Positions 16,342-25,818 of a stretch of DNA of 64,000 nt are shown piece by piece (the first letter of the stretch is position 1; every line of letters starts with the position of its first letter). The position numbers were made by a program, and so were the translations under genes. The notes beneath the pieces are model-generated. The model was not told the origin of the DNA and ran no database searches. It saw only the letters and a list, made by a program, of their open reading frames with translations. Source of the DNA: Gemmobacter serpentinus (GTDB lineage: Bacteria; Pseudomonadota; Alphaproteobacteria; Rhodobacterales; Rhodobacteraceae); contig NZ_WCHR01000005.1 in the NCBI RefSeq assembly GCF_008973825.1, forward strand, positions 124,001 through 188,000. Reading direction: 5' to 3'.

Positions 16342-18924
16342 TCAGGCCGTGCCCTGCTCTTCAGCCTTGACCTCGGCATTCTTCACCGCCGGATGATCTG
16401 CGCGATCCGCCGATCCTGCGGCGGGTTCGGCTGCGGCGACCGCGCCATGCGCCATCAGCTTGCGACGGCGGGTGCTCTCCTCGACCGCAAGGCGCAGCGT
16501 CTCGTCCTTGGCCATCAGGTCAAGGAAACGCACCTCATCCAGACGCAGCAGCGTGCAATGGGTGATCGCCACCGCCGCCGCGCGGCGCGGGCGATGGGTC
16601 AGAATACCGATATGGCCGAACATCTCGCCCCGGCCCAGCCGCTGCACCTGACCCGCAAATTCCACCTCGACCGCACCCGAGGCAATGAAGAAGACATGCC
16701 GCGCCGGATCGCCCTTGCGGATCAACAGATCGCCGGGCTGCGTATAAACGGTGGCAATCCGGCGCTGCACCATACGCAGCTGGCCCGCATCCAGCCCCGC
16801 CAGCGCCGGAAGCTGGCGCAGCATCTCGGTCTTCTGCATCGCCAGATCCAGCGGCGGGCGCAGGTTCACCCGGCGACGCTGATCGGACAGGGATTGGTGC
16901 AGCGCGGTATGGATCTCGCGCCCGATCAAGCCATCCTGCAACAGCAGATCATATTCGCGCTCCTCCAGCCGCAGGGCCAGGCGGCGAATAAAGCGGCGCT
17001 CCAACTCCTCGGCATAACCGGGATATTGCAGGCGCAAGGCATCCAGCGCCAGCGAATTGGCCTCCTGCCGGGTGCTGAGAACGTGGTGCAGCAGTTCGGC
17101 CACGCGACGACCATGGATGCGACGGATGCGGCTGTCGATGTAAAGGTGCAGATCGTCCAGGATGCGGCGCTGGCTCAGCAGCATCTCGAAGCGGCTGGCA
17201 ACCAGCGTGGCCAGCGGTCGCGACACGCGCAGCCGGTTATGCAGCAGGATCGCCATCCGCTCGCCGCGGGCCACTTTCAGCATCCGTCGCGCCGCCCGCA
17301 AATAGCCCGCCCGGCCGCCCGTGCGCGTGGCCTCCTGCAAGCGGTCGGTCTCGGCCAGCATCCGCTCGGCCTCGGTCGGTGCCAGTTCCTGCTCGCGAAA
17401 CGCCTCCAGCACCATGTCGCGCTCGCGCCCGGTCATGGCCAAAAGGCCCAAAGGCACCCGGTCCTTCTGGCGGATCGCCGCGTCATCATCGGCCAGTGCC
17501 ACCGCCTGATCCAGCCGGGCGGCAAATCCCTTGGCCTCGGCGCGCACGATCTCGCGGGTCAGGTCGTGATCCTTGACGCTACCGGCAACCTCTTCGCGCA
17601 CGGTTTGCAGCGCCACCGCCACCGCCTGCCGTGACAGCGCCAGATCCAGCGGCGCAAGCCGCGTCAGGCCAAGCGCCCGGATCACCCGGCGCAGGGTCGA
17701 GCCCTGCACGAACAGTGTGTAAAGTGTATAGCCGGTCGCCACGATCCCCAGCTCGCGCCGGATATCGGCAGGCACGCGCCAGTTCTCGGTGACCGCCAGC
17801 GCCAGCGCCAGCGTCACCGCCCCGCGCAACCCGCCCCAAAGCAGGGCGATGCGGTATGGCCGTTCAACCCTGGGCGACAGGTTCCAATGCGCCAGCAGCG
17901 GCAGCACCCCCCAGAGCACCACCACCCGCGCCAGGGTCGCCGCCAGAACGACCACCAGGATCAGCAGGAAATCCCAAGGATGCGCATCGCCCAGCAGACG
18001 CGGGATCAGCAGGGATGCCATGACGAAGATCAAGGCCCCCGCCCAATGCGCCAGCAGGTCCCAGACATCGCGTAGCTGCGCCCAGATCGCCGGGGCCAGT
18101 CGCCCCGGCCCCAACCAGTTCAGCGTCATGCCCGCGACCACCACCGCCACCACGCCCGAGGCATGAAGCAGTTCATCCGCCACGACATAGGTCGCATAGG
18201 GCACGGCGACGGAAAGCGACAGCTGCGCCAAAGGCCATGCCGCCAGCATCCGCATCAGCCGCAGCGCCAGCCGCCCGATGATCCAGCCCGCCAGCACCCC
18301 GGCAAGGATGATCGTGGGCATCCCGACCAGCGCATCTCGCAAGGTCGGGTTGGGCACCCCCGCCATCACGAAAGACAGGAAGAAGCCGAACAGGGCAATG
18401 GCTGCGGCGTCATTCAGCAGGCTTTCCCCCTCGACGATCCGGGCCAGGCGCTGCGGGGTGGCAAGGCTGCGGAAGATGCTGACCACGGCCGAGGGATCTG
18501 TGGTCGACACCACCGCCCCCAGCAGGAAGCAGGCCAGAACCGGCATTCCACTGAACGGGATCAGCGCAAGCCCGACAAAGGCGGTTGCGACCAGAACCGC
18601 CAGCACTGCCATTACAAGGATCGGCACCCAATCCTCCAGCATCCGGCGCAGATCGAGGCCCAGCGCCACCTGAAACAGCAGCGTCGGCAGGAAGACGTAA
18701 AGAAAGACCGAGGATTTGATCGGCAGCGCCAGCAATGCCGCAACCTCTTCGGGCAGACGGTCGCCCAAGGTGGTGGAAAGCCCGACCGAGGCCGCGCCAA
18801 GGGCCGCGCCAAACACCGCCAGCACGACCGAATAGGGCAGCCGCATCCGCTCTGCCACCGGCTCGGCCAGGGCGATGACAACAAACAGAACGGCCAAAGC
18901 CGAGACAATCAGAACGACTTCCAT
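16342..18924 (-). CDS. CPA1-type Na+/H+ antiporter with C-terminal cyclic-nucleotide-binding domain
   Basis: This is an 860-residue protein. Residues 1 to about 420 form the antiporter membrane domain with some 12 transmembrane segments and the CPA1 motifs TTDPSAVVSIFR and EGESLLNDAAAI (the transport-site Asp). Residues of about 430-720 are a charged, largely helical cytoplasmic region. Residues of about 730-820 match a cNMP-binding fold (ATVYTQPGDLLIRKGDPARH, FFIASGAVEVEF, RLGRGEMFGHIGILT, RRAAAVAI). Exchange of Na+ or K+ for H+ gated by a nucleotide or by intracellular ligand is expected from the family. It is divergent from the SorC regulator with a 129-bp gap. Confidence 0.9.
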   Translation of the reverse strand: MEVVLIVSALAVLFVVIALAEPVAERMRLPYSVVLAVFGAALGAASVGLSTTLGDRLPEEVAALLALPIKSSVFLYVFLPTLLFQVALGLDLRRMLEDWVPILVMAVLAVLVATAFVGLALIPFSGMPVLACFLLGAVVSTTDPSAVVSIFRSLATPQRLARIVEGESLLNDAAAIALFGFFLSFVMAGVPNPTLRDALVGMPTIILAGVLAGWIIGRLALRLMRMLAAWPLAQLSLSVAVPYATYVVADELLHASGVVAVVVAGMTLNWLGPGRLAPAIWAQLRDVWDLLAHWAGALIFVMASLLIPRLLGDAHPWDFLLILVVVLAATLARVVVLWGVLPLLAHWNLSPRVERPYRIALLWGGLRGAVTLALALAVTENWRVPADIRRELGIVATGYTLYTLFVQGSTLRRVIRALGLTRLAPLDLALSRQAVAVALQTVREEVAGSVKDHDLTREIVRAEAKGFAARLDQAVALADDDAAIRQKDRVPLGLLAMTGRERDMVLEAFREQELAPTEAERMLAETDRLQEATRTGGRAGYLRAARRMLKVARGERMAILLHNRLRVSRPLATLVASRFEMLLSQRRILDDLHLYIDSRIRRIHGRRVAELLHHVLSTRQEANSLALDALRLQYPGYAEELERRFIRRLALRLEEREYDLLLQDGLIGREIHTALHQSLSDQRRRVNLRPPLDLAMQKTEMLRQLPALAGLDAGQLRMVQRRIATVYTQPGDLLIRKGDPARHVFFIASGAVEVEFAGQVQRLGRGEMFGHIGILTHRPRRAAAVAITHCTLLRLDEVRFLDLMAKDETLRLAVEESTRRRKLMAHGAVAAAEPAAGSADRADHPAVKNAEVKAEEQGTA

Positions 18925-19039
18925 CCGCGCAGCATTACGCCAAGGCTGATGCGCTGTAACGGGGCTTCGCGGAGGCGATCACCCTTTTGTGCGCGGGTCC
19001 ATGGCCTGGCACAGAGATTGCAGCATATGCAGCTTAATG

Positions 19040-19052
19040 TTACATATGTGAA
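19040..19052. promoter_or_regulatory. Near-perfect palindrome at the start of the SorC-type gene
   Basis: TTACATATGTGAA contains the 8-bp palindrome ACATATGT with matching flanks, and a second CATATG lies 19 bp upstream. It overlaps the region between the two possible starts (19027, 19054) of the regulator. Autoregulatory operator is an inference. Confidence 0.45.
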
Positions 19053-19053
19053 G

Positions 19054-20091
19054 ATGAATGCCCGTCCCGCCCCCTATGCCGCACGCCTGCCCGGCGATGC
19101 CAGCCGCGATCATCTGATGGTTCAGGTGGCCAAGGCCTATTACGATCAGCACCGCACCCAGGCCGAGATCGCGGGCGATCTGGGGTTGACGCGCTGGCAG
19201 GTCGGGCGGCTGTTGACCGAAGCCCGGGCGACGGGCGTGGTGCGGATCGAGATCCAGCCCCGCGCCAATCGTGCCACCGATCTGGAAGTGGCGCTGCAAG
19301 CCCGCTTTGGCCTGCGCGCGGCCATCGTGGTGCCGATGGGCGGGGTCGACGATCCCGGTTTGCTCAATGATGCCATCGCGCAGGCGGCGGCGCATTGGCT
19401 GGCCGCGTTGCAGCCGCGCCCCACGCTGATGGGCGTCAGCTGGGGCCGCACCATGGCCGCCCTTGCCCGTGCCCTGCCGCCCCATTGGGCCCCCGGGCTG
19501 GAGGTCGCGCTGGTCAATGGCGCGGCGGCCCTGACGGCATCCGACACCGCGACATCGGCGGTGGCCGAGGCGGTGGCACAAGCTGCCGGGGGCTTTGCCA
19601 CCTTGTTGCCGGTGCCCGCCATTCTGGGGCAGGCCAGCACCCGCGACGCGCTGAATGCCGACCCGGTGATTGCCCGTGCCCTGTCGCGGGCCGAGGCCGC
19701 GCCGCTGGTGGCCTTTTCGATGGGCGGTGTATCCGAAGATTCGGTGCTGTGCCGTCAGGGTTATCTGACGCCGCAAGACATCGCGGATCTGCGGGCCCGC
19801 GGTGCGGTCGGCGACATTCTGGGGCGTTTCGTTACCGCCGATGGCGCTCTTGCCGATACGGCGCTGGATGCGCGCACGCTCGGGCTGCAACTCGACCGTC
19901 TGCGCGCCAAACCCCATGCTCTCGCGCTTGTCGCGGGGACAGAGAAACATCCGGTGGCGCGGGCTGCGCTCCGCGCCGGATATGTGACCGTGCTGGTCAC
20001 CGATGATGCGACCGCAAAGGTCTTGCTGGAGGATTTGCATGATGGATCAAGGCGCCTTCCCGCGCATGACGGGAACCCCCTTCACCCCTGA
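19054..20091 (+). CDS. SorC/DeoR-type sugar-binding transcriptional regulator
   Basis: This 345-residue regulator begins with an N-terminal helix-turn-helix (MVQVAKAYYDQHRTQAEIAGDLGLTRWQVGRLLTEA) followed by the SorC sugar-phosphate-binding domain (LMGVSWGRTMAALA, PVPAILGQ, GAVGDILGRFVTADG, ALALVAGTEKHPVARAAL). Proteins of this type sense phosphorylated sugars. With deoC immediately downstream, a deoxyribose-phosphate-type ligand is likely. An alternative start at 19027 would add nine residues. I prefer 19054 because it leaves the palindrome outside the gene. The 3' end overlaps deoC by about 50 bp, so the operon is tightly coupled. Confidence 0.9.
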   Translation: MNARPAPYAARLPGDASRDHLMVQVAKAYYDQHRTQAEIAGDLGLTRWQVGRLLTEARATGVVRIEIQPRANRATDLEVALQARFGLRAAIVVPMGGVDDPGLLNDAIAQAAAHWLAALQPRPTLMGVSWGRTMAALARALPPHWAPGLEVALVNGAAALTASDTATSAVAEAVAQAAGGFATLLPVPAILGQASTRDALNADPVIARALSRAEAAPLVAFSMGGVSEDSVLCRQGYLTPQDIADLRARGAVGDILGRFVTADGALADTALDARTLGLQLDRLRAKPHALALVAGTEKHPVARAALRAGYVTVLVTDDATAKVLLEDLHDGSRRLPAHDGNPLHP

Positions 20092-20998
20092 CTGGTTCGA
20101 CACCGTCCAGATCAACACCCCTGCGGCAGAGCGGCGGGCGGCCAGCCTGCCCACACGGCGCACGGTGAAGAAGGATTATCAGGCCGCCTGGCTTGCCCGC
20201 GCCATCACCTGCATCGACCTGACCACCCTTGCAGGCGATGACACGCCCGGAAGGGTGCAACGGCTTTGCGCCAAGGCCCGCGCCCCGCTGCGCGCCGATC
20301 TGGCGCAGGCGCTTGGGCTGGAAGGCATCACGGTGGGCGCGGTTTGTGTCTATCCGACCATGGTGCCCCATGCCGTCAAGGCGCTGGAAGGATCGGGCAT
20401 ACCCGTGGCCTCGGTCGCGACGGGCTTTCCCGCCGGGCTGACGCCGCTGCCCTTGCGGCTGGCCGAAATCCGCTACGCGGTGGATCAGGGTGCCGCCGAA
20501 ATCGACATCGTCATCACCCGCGAACACGCGCTGACCGGCAACTGGTCCGCACTTTATGACGAGATCGCCCAGATGCGCGCGGCCTGCGGCGCGGCGCATA
20601 TGAAGGCGATCCTGGCCACCGGCGATCTGAAAACCCTGACCAATGTCTATCGCGCCTCGATGGTGGCAATGCAGGCGGGCGCCGATTTCATCAAGACCTC
20701 CACCGGCAAGGAGGATGTGAACGCAACCCTGCCCGTCTCGCTGACCATGGTGCGGGCGCTGCGCGACTTTGGCGCGCGCACCGGACAGATGGTCGGCTTC
20801 AAGCCGGCGGGCGGGTTGAAGACCGCAAAGGATGCAATGAACTGGCTGATCCTGATGAAAGAGGAGGTCGGCACGCGATGGATGTTGCCGGATCTGTTCC
20901 GCATCGGGGCCTCGTCCATGCTGGGCGATATCGAGCGCCAGTTGGAACATCATGTGACGGGCCGCTACTCGGCCGCCAACCGCCACGCGCTGGCCTGA
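20039..20998 (+). CDS. deoC: Deoxyribose-phosphate aldolase
   Basis: DeoC cleaves 2-deoxyribose-5-phosphate to glyceraldehyde-3-phosphate and acetaldehyde. This 319-residue protein is the long form with an N-terminal extension, like eukaryotic and many alphaproteobacterial enzymes. The Schiff-base lysine motif FIKTSTGKEDVNATL and the second lysine motif MVGFKPAGGLKTAKDA are intact, as is GAVCVYPTMVPHAVKAL. Two adjacent ATGs (20039, 20042) follow GGAGGA; either could be used. It overlaps the regulator gene and is followed 10 bp later by the aldehyde dehydrogenase, which would consume the acetaldehyde produced. Confidence 0.95.
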   Translation: MMDQGAFPRMTGTPFTPDWFDTVQINTPAAERRAASLPTRRTVKKDYQAAWLARAITCIDLTTLAGDDTPGRVQRLCAKARAPLRADLAQALGLEGITVGAVCVYPTMVPHAVKALEGSGIPVASVATGFPAGLTPLPLRLAEIRYAVDQGAAEIDIVITREHALTGNWSALYDEIAQMRAACGAAHMKAILATGDLKTLTNVYRASMVAMQAGADFIKTSTGKEDVNATLPVSLTMVRALRDFGARTGQMVGFKPAGGLKTAKDAMNWLILMKEEVGTRWMLPDLFRIGASSMLGDIERQLEHHVTGRYSAANRHALA

Positions 20999-21008
20999 GG
21001 AGACGGAT

Positions 21009-23381
21009 ATGCCCGCAATCAAGGATCTGATGCAGACCATGGACTATGGCCCCGCCCCCGAAGCCAATGCCGAGGCCGCCGCATGGATTGCCGCCCGGCC
21101 CCTGCTGGGCCATTTCATCAATGGCCGGATCGTCGCGCCCCAAGGCGAAAGCGTCGCGGTGGTCAATCCCGCAACCGATGCCGTGCTGTGCCATGTCGGC
21201 CTTGGCACCGAGACCGAGGTGGAGACGGCGGTAAAAGCCGCCCGTGCCGCCCAAGCCAAATGGGCCGCCCTGCCCGGCCATGTCCGGGCCCGCCATCTTT
21301 ATGCGCTGGCCCGCCATGTGCAAAAGCGCGAACGCTTCCTCTCGGTGCTGGAGGTGATGGACAATGGCAAGACCATCCGCGAGGCCCGCGATATCGATAT
21401 CCCGCTGGTTGCACGGCATTTCTACCACCATGCCGGATGGGCAGAATTGCTGGAGACCGAGTTTCCCGCCCATCAGGCGCTTGGCGTCTGCGGCCAGATC
21501 ATCCCGTGGAACTTTCCGCTGCTGATGCTGGCCTGGAAGATCGCACCTGCCCTGGCTGCGGGCAATACGGTGGTGCTGAAACCCGCCGATCTGACGCCTC
21601 TGACCGCGATGGCCTTCGCCGAGATCTGCATCGAGATCGGCTTGCCGCCGGGCGTGGTGAACATCGTGAATGGCGGGGGCGAAACCGGCGCGCTGATCGC
21701 GGGCCATCCCGGCATCGACAAGCTGGCCTTCACCGGCTCGACCGAGGTCGGGCGGGTGTTGCGCCGCCAGACCGCTGGATCGGGAAAGAAACTGTCGCTG
21801 GAACTGGGCGGCAAATCGCCCTTCATCGTCTTTGAAGATGCCGATCTGGATGCGGCCGTCGAAGGCGTGGTCGATGCGATCTGGTTCAATCAGGGCGAGG
21901 TCTGCTGCGCCGGGTCACGCATTCTGGTGCAGGAAGGCGTCGCGTCGCCGTTTTTCGACAAGCTGCGCGCAAGGCTCAGCACGCTGCGTGTGGGCGATCC
22001 GCTGGACAAGACGATGGATATTGGCGCGCTGGTCTCGCACAAACAGCGCGCGCGGGTGGAGGCGCTGCTGGAAAAGGGCTCCGCAGAAGGCGCGGTCCTG
22101 CACCGGGCTGATGTAACCCTGCCGGAAAAGGGGGCGTTTTGCGCGCCGGGCTTCTTTACGGGAACCGCCCCTGCCCATACCGTCAGCCAGACCGAGATCT
22201 TCGGACCCGTGGCCACCACGCTGACTTTCCGCACCCCGGATGAGGCGGCGGTGCTGGCCAATGACTCCCGCTATGGTCTGGCCGCCAGCATCTGGAGCGA
22301 GAACATCAACCGCGCGATCGAGATGGCCGCCAAGGTGAAGGCAGGCGTGGTCTGGATCAATGCGACCAATCTGTTTGACGCAGGCGCGCCCTTTGGCGGG
22401 ATGCGCGAAAGCGGCTTCGGGCGCGAAGGCGGGCGCGCGGGGATGCTGGAATATCTGGCCCCGAAATCCAGCGGCACGGTCAAGCCGCGCCCGGCGCCCG
22501 CACCTTTGGCCGACGTGGCCCCCGGTGCCAAGGCGCAAGGGCCGGGCATTGATGTGACGGCGAAGCTTTACATCGGCGGCAAGCAGGCCCGCGCGGATGG
22601 CGGGCAAAGTTATACCGTCACCGGCAAGGCCGGCGCGGTGCTGGGTCAGGCCGCGCTTGCAGGGCGCAAGGACGTGCGCAACGCGGTCGAGGCTGCAGGC
22701 AAGGCCACGGGCTGGGGCGGCGTCACCGCCCATAACCGCGCGCAAGTGCTGTATTTTCTTGCGGAAAACCTTGCGCAGCGTGCCGACGAATTTGCGCAGG
22801 CCCTGGCCGCAACCGGCAGCAGCAAACCCGATGACGAGGTGGAGGCCACGATCCGCCGCGCCTTCTGGTATGCGGCACAGGCCGACAAGTTCGATGGCGG
22901 CGTGACCGCGACCAAATCGCAGCACATTACCCTGACCCTGAACGAGCCCTTCGGCACCATGGGCCTGATCGCGCCGGATGAGGCCCCCCTGCTGGGCCTG
23001 ATGTCGCTGGTTCTGCCCGCGATTGCCATGGGCAACCGGGTGGTCGCCGTCGCCTCGCAAAGCCAGCCGCTGATCGCCACGCGTCTGTATCAGGTGCTGG
23101 AAACCTCGGACCTGCCCGCGGGCGTGGTGAACCTGCTGACCGGGGATCGCGATGTGCTGGCCAAGAGTCTGGCCGAACATGATGATGTGGCGGCGATGTG
23201 GTATTGCGGCAGCACAGAGGGCACAGCCATGGTCGAGGCGGCATCCGCCGGAAACCTGAAACCGATCTGGAGCGATGGTGGAACCCTGCGCGACTGGACC
23301 AACCCCGCGCAGGGGCAAGGCGACGACTTCCTGCGCCGCGCCGTGCAGGTGAAAACCGTCTGGCTGCCCTATGGCAGCTGA
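21009..23381 (+). CDS. Two-domain aldehyde dehydrogenase, ALDH16-like
   Basis: This is a 790-residue protein made of two ALDH-type halves. The first (about residues 30-500) is a complete enzyme: PWNFPLLMLAWKIAPALAAG, FTGSTEVG, the general-base Glu in LELGGKSP, and the nucleophile Cys in FNQGEVCCAGSR. The second (about 515-790) keeps ALDH-like stretches (MGLIAPDEAPLLGLMSLVLP, LPAGVVNLLTGD) but has no catalytic Cys or Glu motif. Active domain plus dead domain is the hallmark of ALDH16. AGGAG precedes the ATG. Downstream of deoC, its likely substrate is acetaldehyde from deoxyribose breakdown, giving acetate and NADH; this is inferred from context. Confidence 0.88.
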   Translation: MPAIKDLMQTMDYGPAPEANAEAAAWIAARPLLGHFINGRIVAPQGESVAVVNPATDAVLCHVGLGTETEVETAVKAARAAQAKWAALPGHVRARHLYALARHVQKRERFLSVLEVMDNGKTIREARDIDIPLVARHFYHHAGWAELLETEFPAHQALGVCGQIIPWNFPLLMLAWKIAPALAAGNTVVLKPADLTPLTAMAFAEICIEIGLPPGVVNIVNGGGETGALIAGHPGIDKLAFTGSTEVGRVLRRQTAGSGKKLSLELGGKSPFIVFEDADLDAAVEGVVDAIWFNQGEVCCAGSRILVQEGVASPFFDKLRARLSTLRVGDPLDKTMDIGALVSHKQRARVEALLEKGSAEGAVLHRADVTLPEKGAFCAPGFFTGTAPAHTVSQTEIFGPVATTLTFRTPDEAAVLANDSRYGLAASIWSENINRAIEMAAKVKAGVVWINATNLFDAGAPFGGMRESGFGREGGRAGMLEYLAPKSSGTVKPRPAPAPLADVAPGAKAQGPGIDVTAKLYIGGKQARADGGQSYTVTGKAGAVLGQAALAGRKDVRNAVEAAGKATGWGGVTAHNRAQVLYFLAENLAQRADEFAQALAATGSSKPDDEVEATIRRAFWYAAQADKFDGGVTATKSQHITLTLNEPFGTMGLIAPDEAPLLGLMSLVLPAIAMGNRVVAVASQSQPLIATRLYQVLETSDLPAGVVNLLTGDRDVLAKSLAEHDDVAAMWYCGSTEGTAMVEAASAGNLKPIWSDGGTLRDWTNPAQGQGDDFLRRAVQVKTVWLPYGS

Positions 23382-23835
23382 GCTGTGACATCGGACCAGC
23401 GGTGTGTTCGGCTTTGGGCCCAGAACGGGTGCGGAACCGGATGCATCGCAGCCGCGTTCCCGCTGGTCGGATGATGATGGTGGATGATGACGGCGGTGGC
23501 GCGGATCGGATTTGCCAGATGGTCAGAGGCTTACGGACCTGGGTCACGGACCTCGGTGGCACATACCCGTCCCATGCAAAGCGAAGGCGCAAGACGCGGA
23601 TCAGGTGCCGCTTTCCGGTTCAACTTTGCGGGCCAGGCCGATGATCTGGACAGGCCCCGGATTTCGGCGCAGGCTGAACGGGTTTCCCCGTCACAGCCGC
23701 CCCCACAGCCATTTCCCTCACAGCCGTCCCCGTCGTCTGGCCCCGGCATCACGACCCAGGTCTTGGTTCAAACCGGCCATTCAGCGGTCCCGCCCTTCAT
23801 GACGCCGGTCCCACCTTTGATGACGAGTCTTTGCC
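23382..23835. other. Gene-free 454 bp between the ALDH and the AI-2E-type transporter
   Basis: No open frame here has a convincing start, codon use or recognisable product. CACAGCC occurs three times at about 23690-23725. No clear promoter or terminator was found, although the transporter promoter should lie in its right half. Confidence 0.5.
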
Positions 23836-25803
23836 ATGGTTGATGCCGCACCGTCCCGCCCAAGTCCTGTTGACGATGATCTGGTTCCACAGACCCGGCG
23901 CATCACCCTGCCCCGCCTGGCCACCATCGCCGTCGTGGCGGCGGTGCTGCATCTGGGGCAAGAGGTGTTTCTGCCGCTGGCCATTGCGATGCTGCTGACT
24001 TTCGCGCTGTCCCCAGCGGTCACATGGTTTCGCAAGCGCGGCGTGCCGCTGACAGCGTCGGTTCTGGTGGTCGCCTTTCTGGCCTTTTCGATCATCGCAG
24101 CATTTTCGTTGCTGGTGGCCAGCCAGCTTTCCACACTGGCGCGCGATCTGCCGACGTTTCAGGACAATATTCTCGTCAAGCTGGACGGGCTGAAGCAACA
24201 GGGCGGTGATAGCGGGCTGGTGGCGCGGCTGACCGATATGGCCGCCGCAATCAACCATCAGATCGGAGATGCGCTGCCAGCCGATGACGCAACCGGAGCC
24301 AATGGCGATTCCGCACCGCGCCCCGATGGTCCGATGCAGGTCGAGGTGATCGAGCGGCAAAGCCCGCTGGACATGCTGGTCAATCTGGTGATGCCTATTG
24401 TCAGTCCGCTGGCCACCACCGGCCTTGTCGTCGTGGTGGTGATCTTCATGCTGCTGGAACGCGAAGACCTGCGCGACCGCTTCATCCGCCTGACCGGATC
24501 GAACGACCTGCACCGCACGACACAGGTGCTGGAAGATGCGGGCAGCCGGGTGACCAATTACCTGCTGATCCAGCTTTTGGTGAATGTGATCTATGCCATC
24601 CCCATCGGACTCGGCTTATGGCTGATCGGGGTGCCCAATGCGTTGCTCTGGGGCCTTCTGACGCTGGTCCTGCGCTTTGTGCCCTATATCGGCTCGGTCC
24701 TGTCGGCGGCGTTTCCGCTGTTTCTGGCCTTTGCGGTCAGCCCGGAATGGAACACGCTCTTATGGACTGCCGCGCTGTTCATCGTGGTGGAACTGGCCAC
24801 ATCGAACATCATCGAGCCATGGCTTTACGGATCGCGCACCGGCGTGTCGCCGCTGGCCATCATCGTTTCGGCAATCTTCTGGACATGGATCTGGGGGCCG
24901 CTTGGCCTTGTGCTGTCCACGCCGCTGACGGTCTGCCTTGTGGTTCTGGGCCGCCACATCCCGCAATTCGCGCTGTTCGACATCCTGTTCGGCGACGAGC
25001 CGGTTCTGGCCCCACATGCACGGCTTTACCAACGCTGGCTTGCCGGTGACACGGTCGAAAGCACTTTCCGCGCCGCCGAGGCGCTGGAGGAGGACTGGCT
25101 GTCGGATTACTATCGCGACACCGCCCTGCCGGCCTTGATCCTCGCGCAAGCCGATTGGTCGCGCGGCGTGCTGAATGCACAGCAGGAAGACCGGCTGGCC
25201 ACCACCGCCATGGCGATGGTCGAGGATTTGCAGACCGTCGCGATGGAAGAAGCCGCAGAGTTGGGCCCCGCATCCAACACCCCCGAGAATGCCCCGACGA
25301 CACCGCGCCGGGTGCTGAGCTTTGGCGGGCGTTCCGCGCTGGATGACGTGGCCGCCGCCATGCTGGCGCAGGCCCTGATCGCCGAAGGGGCAGAGGCCCG
25401 CGCGCTTGGCCATCAGGATCTGGCACCGGCCAGGCTGGCAGCCCTTGACGCCGGATCGGTCGATGCGGTCGTGCTGAACTTCCTCGATCCCGCACCGTCG
25501 CGGCTGACGCTGCTCCATCTGCGGCGGCTCAAGCGCGCCATGCCGCATCTGCGGGTTGGTGTCGTGCTATGGGACATGCCCGATGCGTTGGCCGATAGCG
25601 CCGAGACCCTGATGGTGGACCGCGTGGCCCCGGACAAGATCGCCGAGGCCGAGGCGATCGGCGCGGATTTTGTTGTGACCGCCATGGAACCGGCCATCGC
25701 CGAAATGCTTTCCCTTACAGAGCCGCGGCCTCTGCCAGAGGCCCCGCGCGCAAAACCCGCCCGCAGCCGGGCGCGAAATCGCGCCGCCGCTGCCGCCATT
25801 TGA
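23836..25803 (+). CDS. AI-2E family transporter (PerM type) with an extra C-terminal domain
   Basis: This is a 655-residue protein. Residues of about 25-375 form the AI-2E exporter/PerM membrane domain: an N-terminal hairpin of TM segments, a long soluble loop, then VPNALLWGLLTLVLRFVPYIGS and the terminal TM cluster GVSPLAIIVSAIFWTWIWGPLG. Family members export small molecules or exchange ions; the cargo is unknown here. Residues of about 375-630 are an additional cytoplasmic part. Its second half (VLSFGGRSALDDVAAAML, LDAGSVDAVVLNFL, RVGVVLWDMPD) looks like the alpha/beta fold of cobalamin-binding domains but lacks the D-x-H-x-x-G ligand motif. The C-terminus is basic. Two small membrane genes follow. 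Confidence 0.85.
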   Translation: MVDAAPSRPSPVDDDLVPQTRRITLPRLATIAVVAAVLHLGQEVFLPLAIAMLLTFALSPAVTWFRKRGVPLTASVLVVAFLAFSIIAAFSLLVASQLSTLARDLPTFQDNILVKLDGLKQQGGDSGLVARLTDMAAAINHQIGDALPADDATGANGDSAPRPDGPMQVEVIERQSPLDMLVNLVMPIVSPLATTGLVVVVVIFMLLEREDLRDRFIRLTGSNDLHRTTQVLEDAGSRVTNYLLIQLLVNVIYAIPIGLGLWLIGVPNALLWGLLTLVLRFVPYIGSVLSAAFPLFLAFAVSPEWNTLLWTAALFIVVELATSNIIEPWLYGSRTGVSPLAIIVSAIFWTWIWGPLGLVLSTPLTVCLVVLGRHIPQFALFDILFGDEPVLAPHARLYQRWLAGDTVESTFRAAEALEEDWLSDYYRDTALPALILAQADWSRGVLNAQQEDRLATTAMAMVEDLQTVAMEEAAELGPASNTPENAPTTPRRVLSFGGRSALDDVAAAMLAQALIAEGAEARALGHQDLAPARLAALDAGSVDAVVLNFLDPAPSRLTLLHLRRLKRAMPHLRVGVVLWDMPDALADSAETLMVDRVAPDKIAEAEAIGADFVVTAMEPAIAEMLSLTEPRPLPEAPRAKPARSRARNRAAAAAI

Positions 25804-25818
25804 CGAAGGATGATGACC

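Noticed and set aside
13140-16379. A 1079-codon minus-strand open frame opposite dnaE.
   Set aside because: dnaE on the other strand has every expected motif; the antisense translation is His/Arg/Gln-rich and matches nothing.
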